DNA from: an uncultured Alphaproteobacteria bacterium | GTDB taxonomy: Bacteria > Pseudomonadota > Alphaproteobacteria > Rickettsiales > Midichloriaceae | NCBI GenBank assembly: GCA_903887235.1 | Contig: CAISOX010000058.1 | Span: 23,040 to 87,039, forward strand | Direction: 5' to 3' | Length of the DNA: 64,000 nucleotides | Part shown: positions 9,544-18,808 of the stretch, piece after piece | Layout of the letters: every line of letters starts with the position of its first letter | How positions within the stretch are numbered: the first letter of the stretch is position 1 | The notes under the pieces: generated by a model | Seen by the model: only the letters and a program-made list of their open reading frames with translations | Told to the model about the DNA's origin: nothing | The model's database searches: none | Position numbers and translations under genes: made by a program

Positions 9544-12215
9544 TTAGTCATTTGATTATATACATCATTAATTATATTTTGTATATCCTGGGTATTAAGA
9601 ATTTTGCTTTCTTTGTTATTATTAAATTGTAATTTTACTAGTAAATGAATTACATCTAGTTGCTTTTGATGACCAATTGCTAATCTCTCTTTAAAATTAT
9701 TGTACAAATTAAGTAAAAGCCTTTTTCTACCTAAAAAAGAATAGGATATAGATTGTTTTAGAATTTTTTCAGCATCGTCATTGCTCAAAGATTGCTGATT
9801 GTTTATTAAGGAATATATATATGGTTCAGAATTATCATTAAAAGCATTCCAATTTTTTAATTTCCAATAAACATTAGCTCGCACCAAATCTGCTGGATTT
9901 GATAAATCACCTTCCAATATTTCTATTGCCTTATCATATTCTTCAATTTGTGACAAGGCTTCGGCATATAGATAATTTCTAGATACTTTTATCTGACCTG
10001 AAAGGTTATTTGATGACTCGGCATCTAGATATTTAATAACGTCCTTGGGTCTATTTAATTCTAAATATACCTCTAGTAATTTATTTAAAGTTGCTTCTTT
10101 TTGATACCCAATTAATCTAAATTTGTATTGATGCTTTAAAATACTAGCTGCTCTTTGTAACAAGTCCAATTGAATTAAGTTATCAGATAATTTTAGTGCA
10201 ATTTTATCGCCCTCGCTGCCAATTGGGTTCAAATCACTAAATTCATCAAATATTGCAACTTTTTCAAATGCTGAATACTTTTCACCAGCGGTAGTTAAAA
10301 ATATGCTGGTGAATGTTTTAGTCATATTTTCTCTTGCTATTAATGAATCAACTTTATCTGGAAAATACTTGTGAATAATTCTCCAGGTTAGCAGGGAATT
10401 GATATAATCCTCTTTCATCAAATAAAGTTCCGCAATTTTATTTAAAACTTCTATTTCCATATCAGAATTTCTGATCTTAAAATCTAACATCTGCAACTTA
10501 TTAATAGCGACATCTACGTCAATAATTTTATTTTTGAATTCATAATCGATATAATCAAATTCACATTTGGAACTATAGTACAGAGAATTAGGAATATCCT
10601 TACATTTAGTCAAAAACTTGAACTGCGCTTTATGATTTAAACTATGCTTTTGTAAATTGGCTATCTCATAATACATTTCCGCCTCTTCTTCACCTTTTAA
10701 CTGAAACTCAGAAAGCTCCTTTACAGTATTTTGAGCTGCGTTAAAATAATTATTTTTTATCAAAAATTTAAGCTCAAAAAGCTTTAATTTAGTTAGTATA
10801 TTTTTTGGATATTGGTTTAAAAAAACTTCGTTAGATTTGGAAAAAATCTCAGTTAAGTTATTACTTAGATTACTATCCTTTTCATTTGGTAAGCTTATTA
10901 TGTCTTGCCAAAACCTCACTTCATCCAAATTTTTAGCTGGCACTGTGGATAAATCAATTTTATTGATAGTCTTATCTGCACCCTTATAATCTTCTACCAT
11001 AAATTTTGATACCGCATATACTAGTAAAAAATCAAATTTATTTTTTAGCAAATTGTTATTAATGGAAGAATATTTTAGATAAGTTTTAGCTTCGGGATAA
11101 AATCCGTTTGCTAAATTAAGCAAGGCAAGATTTATTCTAAATTTATATTGCTCATCAATAGAGCTATCATATAACTTTTTTTTCAATATTTTTTCTGCTT
11201 CTACATAATTTTTAAAATCTTTTTCATAGGGCTTTAATGTTAGGATACCATCATTATTTTCAAATTCAGGTAACCTTGAAAAGCCTGCAGTTTGATAAAT
11301 GGAATTACTATCGGAAGAGTTATATTTAGAGGAAATATTTAGTCCATATTTTGAAATAATCGAAAACAAATTATTATCTTTATTAAAAATTAGTCCATCA
11401 GATTTTTCTGCAATCGCTATTCCTTGGGCGGTTGACATGATATCTAAATCAACATAGGAAAAATAATTTTTTATGGAATATTGATAGTTTTCCACGGCTA
11501 ATATAGTAGTTTTATCTCCATTTATTGGATCAATAAATGATATGATTTTTGACTCTCCTAGTTCTTGAGTATTAAATTCTATTGTAGCAGTTGGTATTTC
11601 AAACGGTTTTGATAGAAAATTAATAATTTTTTGCTGTACTTTTTGACTAGATATTTTTATTCCCACAGAATTATGATCTTTAAAAACCGAGATATATTTT
11701 TTATCAATATTTTTCCCGATTAATTTAAATACTAAGCATGTACTTTTTTTTTCAATATCATAAATATAAAAATTATCGATTAATGCGTGTTCAATTACTT
11801 GGCTATTAATGTAATTGTTTAAAAGTTTAATGGTGGCAGGTATTTTTTTATCAAAAATGACATATAGATGGTCGTTTTTGATATATGAAGCCATATTAAC
11901 TGGTTTATCCCAAGGAAAAATTATATTTGTGCTTTCAATAGTTTGCTCAGCAATAATATTTAATTTATTTTGAACAGATTTATGTATCTGTACTTTTTCT
12001 ACCGCCTTAGTCTCAATTTTTTTTACAGCTTTAGGGACAGTGCTTTTAATTTCGTTTGATTTTGTTATAATCTTTGTTTTTGGTACATTTTTAAGCTGTT
12101 GCAATAGATTATATGGGCCACTTGTATTGTCTCCGTAACAATACGATGGTCCGAAAAAAAATATTATTAATGCTAAACAATATATAAAATTTATGGTCTT
12201 TATTTTCACAAGCAA
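9540..12215 (-). CDS. Conserved hypothetical exported TPR-like protein
   Basis: N-terminal signal peptide, long helical repeat protein, overlaps kdsB start by 4 nt. Confidence 0.6.
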   Translation of the reverse strand: MLVKIKTINFIYCLALIIFFFGPSYCYGDNTSGPYNLLQQLKNVPKTKIITKSNEIKSTVPKAVKKIETKAVEKVQIHKSVQNKLNIIAEQTIESTNIIFPWDKPVNMASYIKNDHLYVIFDKKIPATIKLLNNYINSQVIEHALIDNFYIYDIEKKSTCLVFKLIGKNIDKKYISVFKDHNSVGIKISSQKVQQKIINFLSKPFEIPTATIEFNTQELGESKIISFIDPINGDKTTILAVENYQYSIKNYFSYVDLDIMSTAQGIAIAEKSDGLIFNKDNNLFSIISKYGLNISSKYNSSDSNSIYQTAGFSRLPEFENNDGILTLKPYEKDFKNYVEAEKILKKKLYDSSIDEQYKFRINLALLNLANGFYPEAKTYLKYSSINNNLLKNKFDFLLVYAVSKFMVEDYKGADKTINKIDLSTVPAKNLDEVRFWQDIISLPNEKDSNLSNNLTEIFSKSNEVFLNQYPKNILTKLKLFELKFLIKNNYFNAAQNTVKELSEFQLKGEEEAEMYYEIANLQKHSLNHKAQFKFLTKCKDIPNSLYYSSKCEFDYIDYEFKNKIIDVDVAINKLQMLDFKIRNSDMEIEVLNKIAELYLMKEDYINSLLTWRIIHKYFPDKVDSLIARENMTKTFTSIFLTTAGEKYSAFEKVAIFDEFSDLNPIGSEGDKIALKLSDNLIQLDLLQRAASILKHQYKFRLIGYQKEATLNKLLEVYLELNRPKDVIKYLDAESSNNLSGQIKVSRNYLYAEALSQIEEYDKAIEILEGDLSNPADLVRANVYWKLKNWNAFNDNSEPYIYSLINNQQSLSNDDAEKILKQSISYSFLGRKRLLLNLYNNFKERLAIGHQKQLDVIHLLVKLQFNNNKESKILNTQDIQNIINDVYNQMTN

Positions 12216-12294
12216 ACTACGGTAGTAAATAACTGTTTGATAATTCTAAGCTTACTGATAATATTCATTTTGTAAATTATCAATATCATTTTTC

Positions 12295-13338
12295 ATGGAA
12301 AATAACGAAATTAAAAATAAAACTGCTGTTATAATATATAATTTAGGAGGGCCAAACAGTAGAAATGAAATAGGATTTTTCCTGTTTAACTTATTTAATG
12401 ACAAAAATATTATTAATTTACCTAACCCTTTCAGATATATACTTGCTAAGCTAATTTCTAAATTAAGAAAAAAAGGGGCTATGAGGAATTATGATAAATT
12501 AGGTGGAAAATCACCATTATTTGTCAATACGATAAAACAAGCGGAAGCTCTTCAGGAAAAGCTTGATAAAGATCGGTATGAAGTTTTTATTAGTATGAAT
12601 TTTTGTCATCCATTGCCACAGGAAACCATAAAGCAAATAGTTGAATATAATCCAACAGATATAATTTTAATTCCTCTATATCCCCAGTTTTCTACGACTA
12701 CTACAGCCTCGTTTTTAGAGAAATGGAATGTAGCTTTCAAAAACTCTGGTCTAAATTGTCCTCAAAAAATTACCTGTTGTTACTATTCTCAAAAAGAATT
12801 TATTTTATCAGCCACAAAAATTTTTCATACGGCATATCATAAGGCCTTAATAAAAAATGGCAAACCTTATGTAATATTTGTAGCGCATGGCTTGCCAGAA
12901 AAAATAATTAAATCAGGTGATCCTTATCAATGGCAAGTGCAAAATACTGCAAGATTGATAGTTGAAGCAGCAGATATTCATGATCTAGATTATGTTTTAG
13001 CTTATCAAAGTAGAGTAGGGCCGGTATCATGGATTAAACCTTACGCTGATGAAATTATAATTGAGGCCTCAAAAAAGAATAAAAATATACTGGTAGTGCC
13101 TATTTCATTTGTATCAGAGCATGTTGAGACTTTGGTTGAATTGGATATCGAATATAAAGAATTAGCAATAGAAAATGGTGCAAAAGCATATCATAGGACA
13201 AAAACAGTAAGTGAAGATGATAAATTTATTGAGGGACTGAAGAATATCGTTATGGGTGAAGTATATAATGTTGCCTCATGCCCAAGCCAGTTTTGTAGAT
13301 GTTTTCAAAAACCTCATTCAATAAATGCCAAAAATTGA
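12295..13338 (+). CDS. hemH: Ferrochelatase
   Basis: NLGGPNS, FVAHGLPEKII, VVPISFVSEHVETLVELD. Confidence 0.93.
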   Translation: MENNEIKNKTAVIIYNLGGPNSRNEIGFFLFNLFNDKNIINLPNPFRYILAKLISKLRKKGAMRNYDKLGGKSPLFVNTIKQAEALQEKLDKDRYEVFISMNFCHPLPQETIKQIVEYNPTDIILIPLYPQFSTTTTASFLEKWNVAFKNSGLNCPQKITCCYYSQKEFILSATKIFHTAYHKALIKNGKPYVIFVAHGLPEKIIKSGDPYQWQVQNTARLIVEAADIHDLDYVLAYQSRVGPVSWIKPYADEIIIEASKKNKNILVVPISFVSEHVETLVELDIEYKELAIENGAKAYHRTKTVSEDDKFIEGLKNIVMGEVYNVASCPSQFCRCFQKPHSINAKN

Positions 13339-13990
13339 TTTTATTTATTCTTACAATCCAATAGATTACGATTTTGCAATTGATTTTATGCATGCCAAAG
13401 TGCAAAAAATTATTGAGGGGAATGAGAATCAAGCAGTATGGTTGTTAGAGCACCCTAGCATATATACGCTTGGAAGAAGTGCAGTGAGCACTGATATTAA
13501 AAATATGATAGATATACCTTTTATCAACACAGATAGAGGTGGGAAAATCACTTATCATGGGCCTGGACAAAAAATAATTTATGTTATGCTTGATTTAAAA
13601 AAACTTTTCGATGGTAAGATAGATTTAAAACTTTTTATAAGAATGTTAGAAAACTGGATAATCTCAATTTTTACTCATAATAATATTGTAACTTATGCAG
13701 ATAAGGAAAATATTGGTATTTGGGTTCATAATGATAATGCTAATAAAAAAATAACCTCAATTGGAATAAAAGTAAAAAAGTGGGTTTCATATCATGGCCT
13801 GGCAATAAATGTTAATCCTGACATGAGCTTTTTTAACAACATTAACCCATGTGGAATACATGATTGCAGAATGACATCCATCTATATGGAAACCAAAAAG
13901 TGCCCAGAGAGCAAAGAACTAGATAAAATTATTAAAAATTGTTTTTTTGATACCTTTAATCACAAGCTTGACAAGGAATATGAAATTTAA
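13325..13990 (+). CDS. lipB: Lipoyl(octanoyl) transferase
   Basis: DRGGKITYHGPGQ, SYHGLAINVNPD, NPCGI. Confidence 0.92.
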   Translation: MPKIDFIYSYNPIDYDFAIDFMHAKVQKIIEGNENQAVWLLEHPSIYTLGRSAVSTDIKNMIDIPFINTDRGGKITYHGPGQKIIYVMLDLKKLFDGKIDLKLFIRMLENWIISIFTHNNIVTYADKENIGIWVHNDNANKKITSIGIKVKKWVSYHGLAINVNPDMSFFNNINPCGIHDCRMTSIYMETKKCPESKELDKIIKNCFFDTFNHKLDKEYEI

Positions 13991-14483
13991 ATTTTTTTTA
14001 CCACTTATATTTTTTATTTTGATTGTGACACTATTTGCTTTTAAGATAAAATTAAACGATAAATTTGAGAGTGTTATAGATTTAGAAGGCAATAGGCTAA
14101 GCTTTCTCAACATGAAAAGCATAATAACAGGAGATGAAATTAAGCTCAAAAGCAATAAAAATAAGTATATATTTTTACATTTTTTTTCAACCTGGTGTCA
14201 AGAGTGCATAGATGAGGTATCAGAATTAAAAGTTTTTCAAAATGAAGGTATATTTTTATATGGTTTTGTAATTGATGAGGAGCGAAGGGTTGTAATTGAT
14301 TGGCTAAAAAAGAATGGCAATTATTATGAGGATGTATTTACTATAAATTCAAAATTATACCAAAGTATGAAATTAAATACTTTTCCAATTACATTTGTTG
14401 TAAATTCGGCCAATAATGAGATTATTGAAGTGATTACTGGGCAAATAGATAATCAAAAATTAAAAATAATTATTTCAGAATAA
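13980..14483 (+). CDS. TlpA-like thioredoxin-fold exported protein
   Basis: Signal anchor followed by FLHFFSTWCQECIDEVSEL (CxxC) and FPITFVV; ATG at 13980 overlapping lipB. Confidence 0.75.
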   Translation: MKFKFFLPLIFFILIVTLFAFKIKLNDKFESVIDLEGNRLSFLNMKSIITGDEIKLKSNKNKYIFLHFFSTWCQECIDEVSELKVFQNEGIFLYGFVIDEERRVVIDWLKKNGNYYEDVFTINSKLYQSMKLNTFPITFVVNSANNEIIEVITGQIDNQKLKIIISE

Positions 14484-14484
14484 A

Positions 14485-14919
14485 ATGGAAAATAATGCAG
14501 AAGAAAGGCAGATAAAATCATTAAAAAGAATTATTAAGAATTTAGATAAGGAGATTGGCAATTTAACAATTGAGAAAAATACTCTGATCAATGTCATAAA
14601 TATTTTAAATGCTAAATTAACAAATTTACTGGCTGAAATTGAGGAAGAAAAAAAGCTATCTAAGGAATTCTTAATTTTTGGATTTGATAAATTTTTCGAG
14701 TTATCTAAAACAAAAATGCAAAAAATTAATGAAGAAAAAGAGTTGAACATATCTCAACTAAATTTATTAATTGACGATCTAAAAGAAAAATATGATGAGC
14801 AAAAAAAATATGAAAACCTGTTAGATAAGTCTAATTCCAGAATAAAATATCTTCACAATCAGAATGAACAAAAAAAATTAGATGAACTAGCTCAGCAAAA
14901 ACGAGATTACAAATTCTAG
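14485..14919 (+). CDS. Hypothetical coiled-coil protein
   Basis: Open frame abutting the preceding gene, strong heptad-like composition. Confidence 0.5.
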   Translation: MENNAEERQIKSLKRIIKNLDKEIGNLTIEKNTLINVINILNAKLTNLLAEIEEEKKLSKEFLIFGFDKFFELSKTKMQKINEEKELNISQLNLLIDDLKEKYDEQKKYENLLDKSNSRIKYLHNQNEQKKLDELAQQKRDYKF

Positions 14920-14985
14920 CAATAATACTTTTTGGCTCTGAATATAATTATATTCATGTATTGCAAAATTCCTAATTGCAATTAA

Positions 14986-15055
14986 CTCTCATTTGCATTA
15001 TCTTGTCAAAAGGTAATAATTCTCATTCGCATCTTAACTTGAGTGAGAATTGATT
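14986..15055 (+). promoter_or_regulatory. Candidate operator with three Fur-box-like half-sites
   Basis: Direct repeats ctctcatttgcat (14986) and ttctcattcgcat (15020) plus inverted gtgagaatt (15043) immediately upstream of the 15079 gene. Confidence 0.35.
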
Positions 15056-15078
15056 AAAAAACAATTTTGGAGTTATTT

Positions 15079-15621
15079 ATGAGTATGATATGTGAATCAG
15101 GTATCGGGCATGTAGTTGGTCATTTTGTGGAACAATTATATAATCGTTGTACTAAAAATACTAATAGCATAGAAGGATATTTTCTACATGAATTTATTGT
15201 AGAGCCAATTATTGACTACAAGGTCTGTAATGGTAATCCTGTCAACCAACTAAAAGATATTATTAATAAATTAAATTTTATGGAAATATTGCTAATAACA
15301 GCGAAATTTTACATAAATTATAAGATTTCAGTAAACATAAATGAAAGCTTGGCTTCACATTTAGAAGTAGAAACTATTCCAATGAAATACTCTATGTTGA
15401 TTATAACTCCATTAGTGATGACATCTAGCGAGTTAATATCATTAAGTTTTGACTGTATAGAGCATCTATTAAGTAACGTATATACATCTGATAACAGTAC
15501 ACATACTACCCCAAAAAATAATTATATGGACTCAAACACTCATTCTAATGAACTACAGTGTGGAATTATGGACTGGTATTCAAACACTACAGAACCTGAT
15601 GGTGAAGAGAATTTTAATTAA
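15079..15621 (+). CDS. Hypothetical orphan protein
   Basis: 180-184 aa frame; no recognised family; start may be 15067, 15073 or 15079. Confidence 0.5.
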   Translation: MSMICESGIGHVVGHFVEQLYNRCTKNTNSIEGYFLHEFIVEPIIDYKVCNGNPVNQLKDIINKLNFMEILLITAKFYINYKISVNINESLASHLEVETIPMKYSMLIITPLVMTSSELISLSFDCIEHLLSNVYTSDNSTHTTPKNNYMDSNTHSNELQCGIMDWYSNTTEPDGEENFN

Positions 15622-16031
15622 TCGAGTGATAATCACATTGGGCATGAAGTATTAAAATAACTCGAGTGACAGTTGAGAGTAATGAATAAGTTTTTGCTAA
15701 TAGTGCCCTTATAGTATCTGAATTGATAATTTGTTAGATCTGCTAAAAGTTGCCTAGGATATTACAAATAAATGTCAATCCAGTATCATTAAAAAAATAA
15801 TTAAATAGGCTTGACATTTTACATTCAAAAGAACTTCTGAGGTTGAAGTTAGTCAACTATTTTATTAATAAAATATGCAATTATTTTTCTTTACGAATAA
15901 ATAAAAAAGAGTAGTTTGATAATACCTTAAACAACATTGATGATTATTTACAACAGGCTGTAATTCGTAGTTATAAGCTTGTATAGGTTAATGTCTAAAA
16001 CCAAAAATTTAAATAATTTATATTCACTATT

Positions 16032-17483
16032 ATGCAACTAGCTTATAATTTACCTTCTTTATCTGATAACAAAAATGAGCATATTGAAGAAATAAAAAGC
16101 AATTCAATATGGGCAAATATATTGAATAAAATACATGAAAGTGAACAAGATTCTCAGTTAAATAATTTACTAAATGATGCAAAGTTCATTGAAATAAAAA
16201 ATAATATTCTAATTTTTGCTGTTAAAGATAACTTTACAAGAGAAACATTGATCAGAAATTATTTTTTGATTATTAAGAGGCAGATTGCTGAAATTGACGA
16301 TAACATAAAAATGGTCTCAATTACTGTTGATAGCAGTATTGATAACAATAGTCCACTTGATAGTAATTTATTAGCAGATAGTAATGCAATAAACAGTGAA
16401 TCAGATCAAAAAAGAAATTTAGAAAATGATACCTTTTCTAAAGCTAATCCTAAATTTACTTTTAATAATTATGTAACAGGTGAATCTAATATCGTTGCGT
16501 ATAAAATTACTAAAGACATTGCAATGCAAAATGTAGATTATAATCACAACAATGTATTTTATATCCACTCTCATGTTGGAATGGGAAAAACTCATTTATT
16601 ACAATCTATTGTGAATGAAGTAAACAATAGCAATAAGGGTGCTGAGGATAGTGTTAATACTTGTAAGTGCAAAGTTGGTTATTTAAGTGCGGAGAAGTTC
16701 ATGCATAATTTTGTCAGCGCTGTTAAAAATAATACTCTTTTTAATTTGAGGGATAAAATAAATGAGGTAGATATATTTTTAATTGATGATTTACAATTTA
16801 TATGCGGCAAGGAAAGCACGCAAAGGGAATTTGCATTGACACTGAATTCACTTATTGAGGCAGGGAAAACAATAATAATTGCATCAAGTGTGCCATGTCA
16901 TATGCTTGAGCTTAATGATGAGCGCACAAAATCGATACTCAGATCGAGCAATACAATTTATATTGAGCAATGTGATTATGAATTACGTTTAAAGATATTA
17001 AGTAGTTATAATAAGAGCAATGATATTCAATTTGAGGAAAATATACTAAAGATGGTAGCTGATAAAATAACGACAAGTGTTAGGGAATTAGAGGCGGGAT
17101 TAAATAATTTAAAAACTTATTTGAGCATATCAGGAAAAAAAGCAACAAGCGATAACATATGTAAGTATATTCAAAATTATATCAAAAGTAATACAAAAAA
17201 GATTACTATATCGTCAATAATAAGTGCCGTTGCTAAATATTATAAAATATCATTATCTGACATTGCATCTAAAAAAAGAACACAGAAGCTAGTTATAGGA
17301 AGGCAGATTATTGCGCATCTTGCTAAAGAAATGACAACGAACAGTCTTAAGATTATAGGAGAAAAAATAGGGGACAGAGATCATTCCACAGTTTTGTATT
17401 ATTTAAAAAAAATAGAGATTTCAATAAAAGAAAATGAACAGTTAGTTAATGATATTGATTCTATTAGGAGTTCTATTGTATAA
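16032..17483 (+). CDS. dnaA: Chromosomal replication initiator DnaA (divergent ATPase motifs)
   Basis: Domain I-like N-terminus, FNNYVTGESN, IFLIDDLQF Walker B, VRELEAGL sensor II, GDRDHSTVLYYLKKIE domain IV. Confidence 0.9.
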   Translation: MQLAYNLPSLSDNKNEHIEEIKSNSIWANILNKIHESEQDSQLNNLLNDAKFIEIKNNILIFAVKDNFTRETLIRNYFLIIKRQIAEIDDNIKMVSITVDSSIDNNSPLDSNLLADSNAINSESDQKRNLENDTFSKANPKFTFNNYVTGESNIVAYKITKDIAMQNVDYNHNNVFYIHSHVGMGKTHLLQSIVNEVNNSNKGAEDSVNTCKCKVGYLSAEKFMHNFVSAVKNNTLFNLRDKINEVDIFLIDDLQFICGKESTQREFALTLNSLIEAGKTIIIASSVPCHMLELNDERTKSILRSSNTIYIEQCDYELRLKILSSYNKSNDIQFEENILKMVADKITTSVRELEAGLNNLKTYLSISGKKATSDNICKYIQNYIKSNTKKITISSIISAVAKYYKISLSDIASKKRTQKLVIGRQIIAHLAKEMTTNSLKIIGEKIGDRDHSTVLYYLKKIEISIKENEQLVNDIDSIRSSIV

Positions 17484-17968
17484 GTGCACCTGAAGATTTT
17501 ATTTGAGCCTGACTGAGCTTGACCCCAAGAAATAAGACCATAGCGAATGAGAAAATTATTGATTAATATAACATTTATCTTACTATGGCTCTATGATTAA
17601 TATTTTTTACTGCTTGGTAATATGTATGAGAGATGAATAGATATGAGCACAAGAAAGTCATTGAAGTTAATAACGTTAAACATATGGGGTAGGCACGTTG
17701 AAAAGCCTCTGATTAAGTTTATTAAATCCTAGATCTAAAATAGTCAAAGAAAGTTTCGCAAAAATAACGGAGCTCTATGATGATTTATGATTTTTATTCT
17801 CAACATTTAAGATTTATATAATTTAAGACTTTTACAATTTCATAACTTTAGCAAATAATAAAAGCACATAACCGAAAAATTTTTATTTGTGACACTCTTA
17901 ATACACGTTGAAAATTAAGAAGGAATGATATATATTATGCTTAGGTTTAAATTATTTCATAAAATTAT

Positions 17969-18688
17969 ATGATGGATTATACAAATTATGCACAAACCAG
18001 TGTCCAAAGACCGGGTTATAATGAGGGTCTAAGAACATACATGCTCTCAGTTTTTCAAAACATGGGTATAGCTCTTGTGATTACTGCGCTGGTTGCTGTG
18101 TTTACTGCATCATCACCGGCGATGATGAATGCTATATTTTCTACTCCCTTGCAGTGGGTGGTGATGTTGGCTCCTATAGGGATGGTGTTCTTTATGAGTG
18201 CTAAGGTTATGTCTATGTCAGTATCTGGTGCGAGATTGTCGCTCTGGGCTTTTTCAGCATTAATGGGGCTTTCTTTATCCTCTGTCTTTTACGTTTATAC
18301 CAGTGAAAGTATTGCTAAAGTTTTCTTTATCACTGCTTCGTTATTTGGTGCGATGACGATTTATGGTCATACAACAAAAAGGGATTTATCTGGAATGGGC
18401 TCCTTTTTAATGATGGGAGTAATGGGGATATTTATTGCAAGCTTAGCTAATATGTTCTTTCAAAGTTCAGCATTAAGCAATGTTTTATCATATGTTGGTG
18501 TTATCGTCTTTACTCTTTTAACAGCCTATGATGTTCAAAAGCTTAAAACGATGTATTATCAAATGGGAGCTACTGGATCGAATGAGATGGCTCAAAAGAC
18601 ATCAGTATATGGTGCTTTGACATTGTATATGGATTTTATAAACTTGTTTATTTTCTTACTAAGAATTTTTGGTGTGAGAAGAAGCTAA
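17969..18688 (+). CDS. Bax inhibitor-1 / YccA family membrane protein
   Basis: Seven hydrophobic segments, TAYDVQKLK, ALTLYMDFINLFIFLLRIFG. Confidence 0.88.
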   Translation: MMDYTNYAQTSVQRPGYNEGLRTYMLSVFQNMGIALVITALVAVFTASSPAMMNAIFSTPLQWVVMLAPIGMVFFMSAKVMSMSVSGARLSLWAFSALMGLSLSSVFYVYTSESIAKVFFITASLFGAMTIYGHTTKRDLSGMGSFLMMGVMGIFIASLANMFFQSSALSNVLSYVGVIVFTLLTAYDVQKLKTMYYQMGATGSNEMAQKTSVYGALTLYMDFINLFIFLLRIFGVRRS

Positions 18689-18734
18689 GTTATTCTAAGG
18701 GATCCGTGCTAATATCAATCGGATCTTTTGGTGC

Positions 18735-18775
18735 GTTGCTAATATTCCCGTTAATATTGGCAACACGGCGTTTTT
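18735..18775 (+). terminator. Candidate rho-independent terminator
   Basis: gttgctaatatt-cccgtt-aatattggcaac 12-bp stem (one G-U pair), T-run shortly downstream; a second hairpin GATCCG...CGGATCTTTT lies just upstream. Confidence 0.5.
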
Positions 18776-18808
18776 AAATTTTATTTTATCATTTATTAAG
18801 TTGTAAAT

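Noticed and set aside
15622-16031. Chromosomal origin next to dnaA
   Set aside because: AT-rich, but I could not find a convincing DnaA-box cluster by eye, and alphaproteobacterial origins are often not at dnaA
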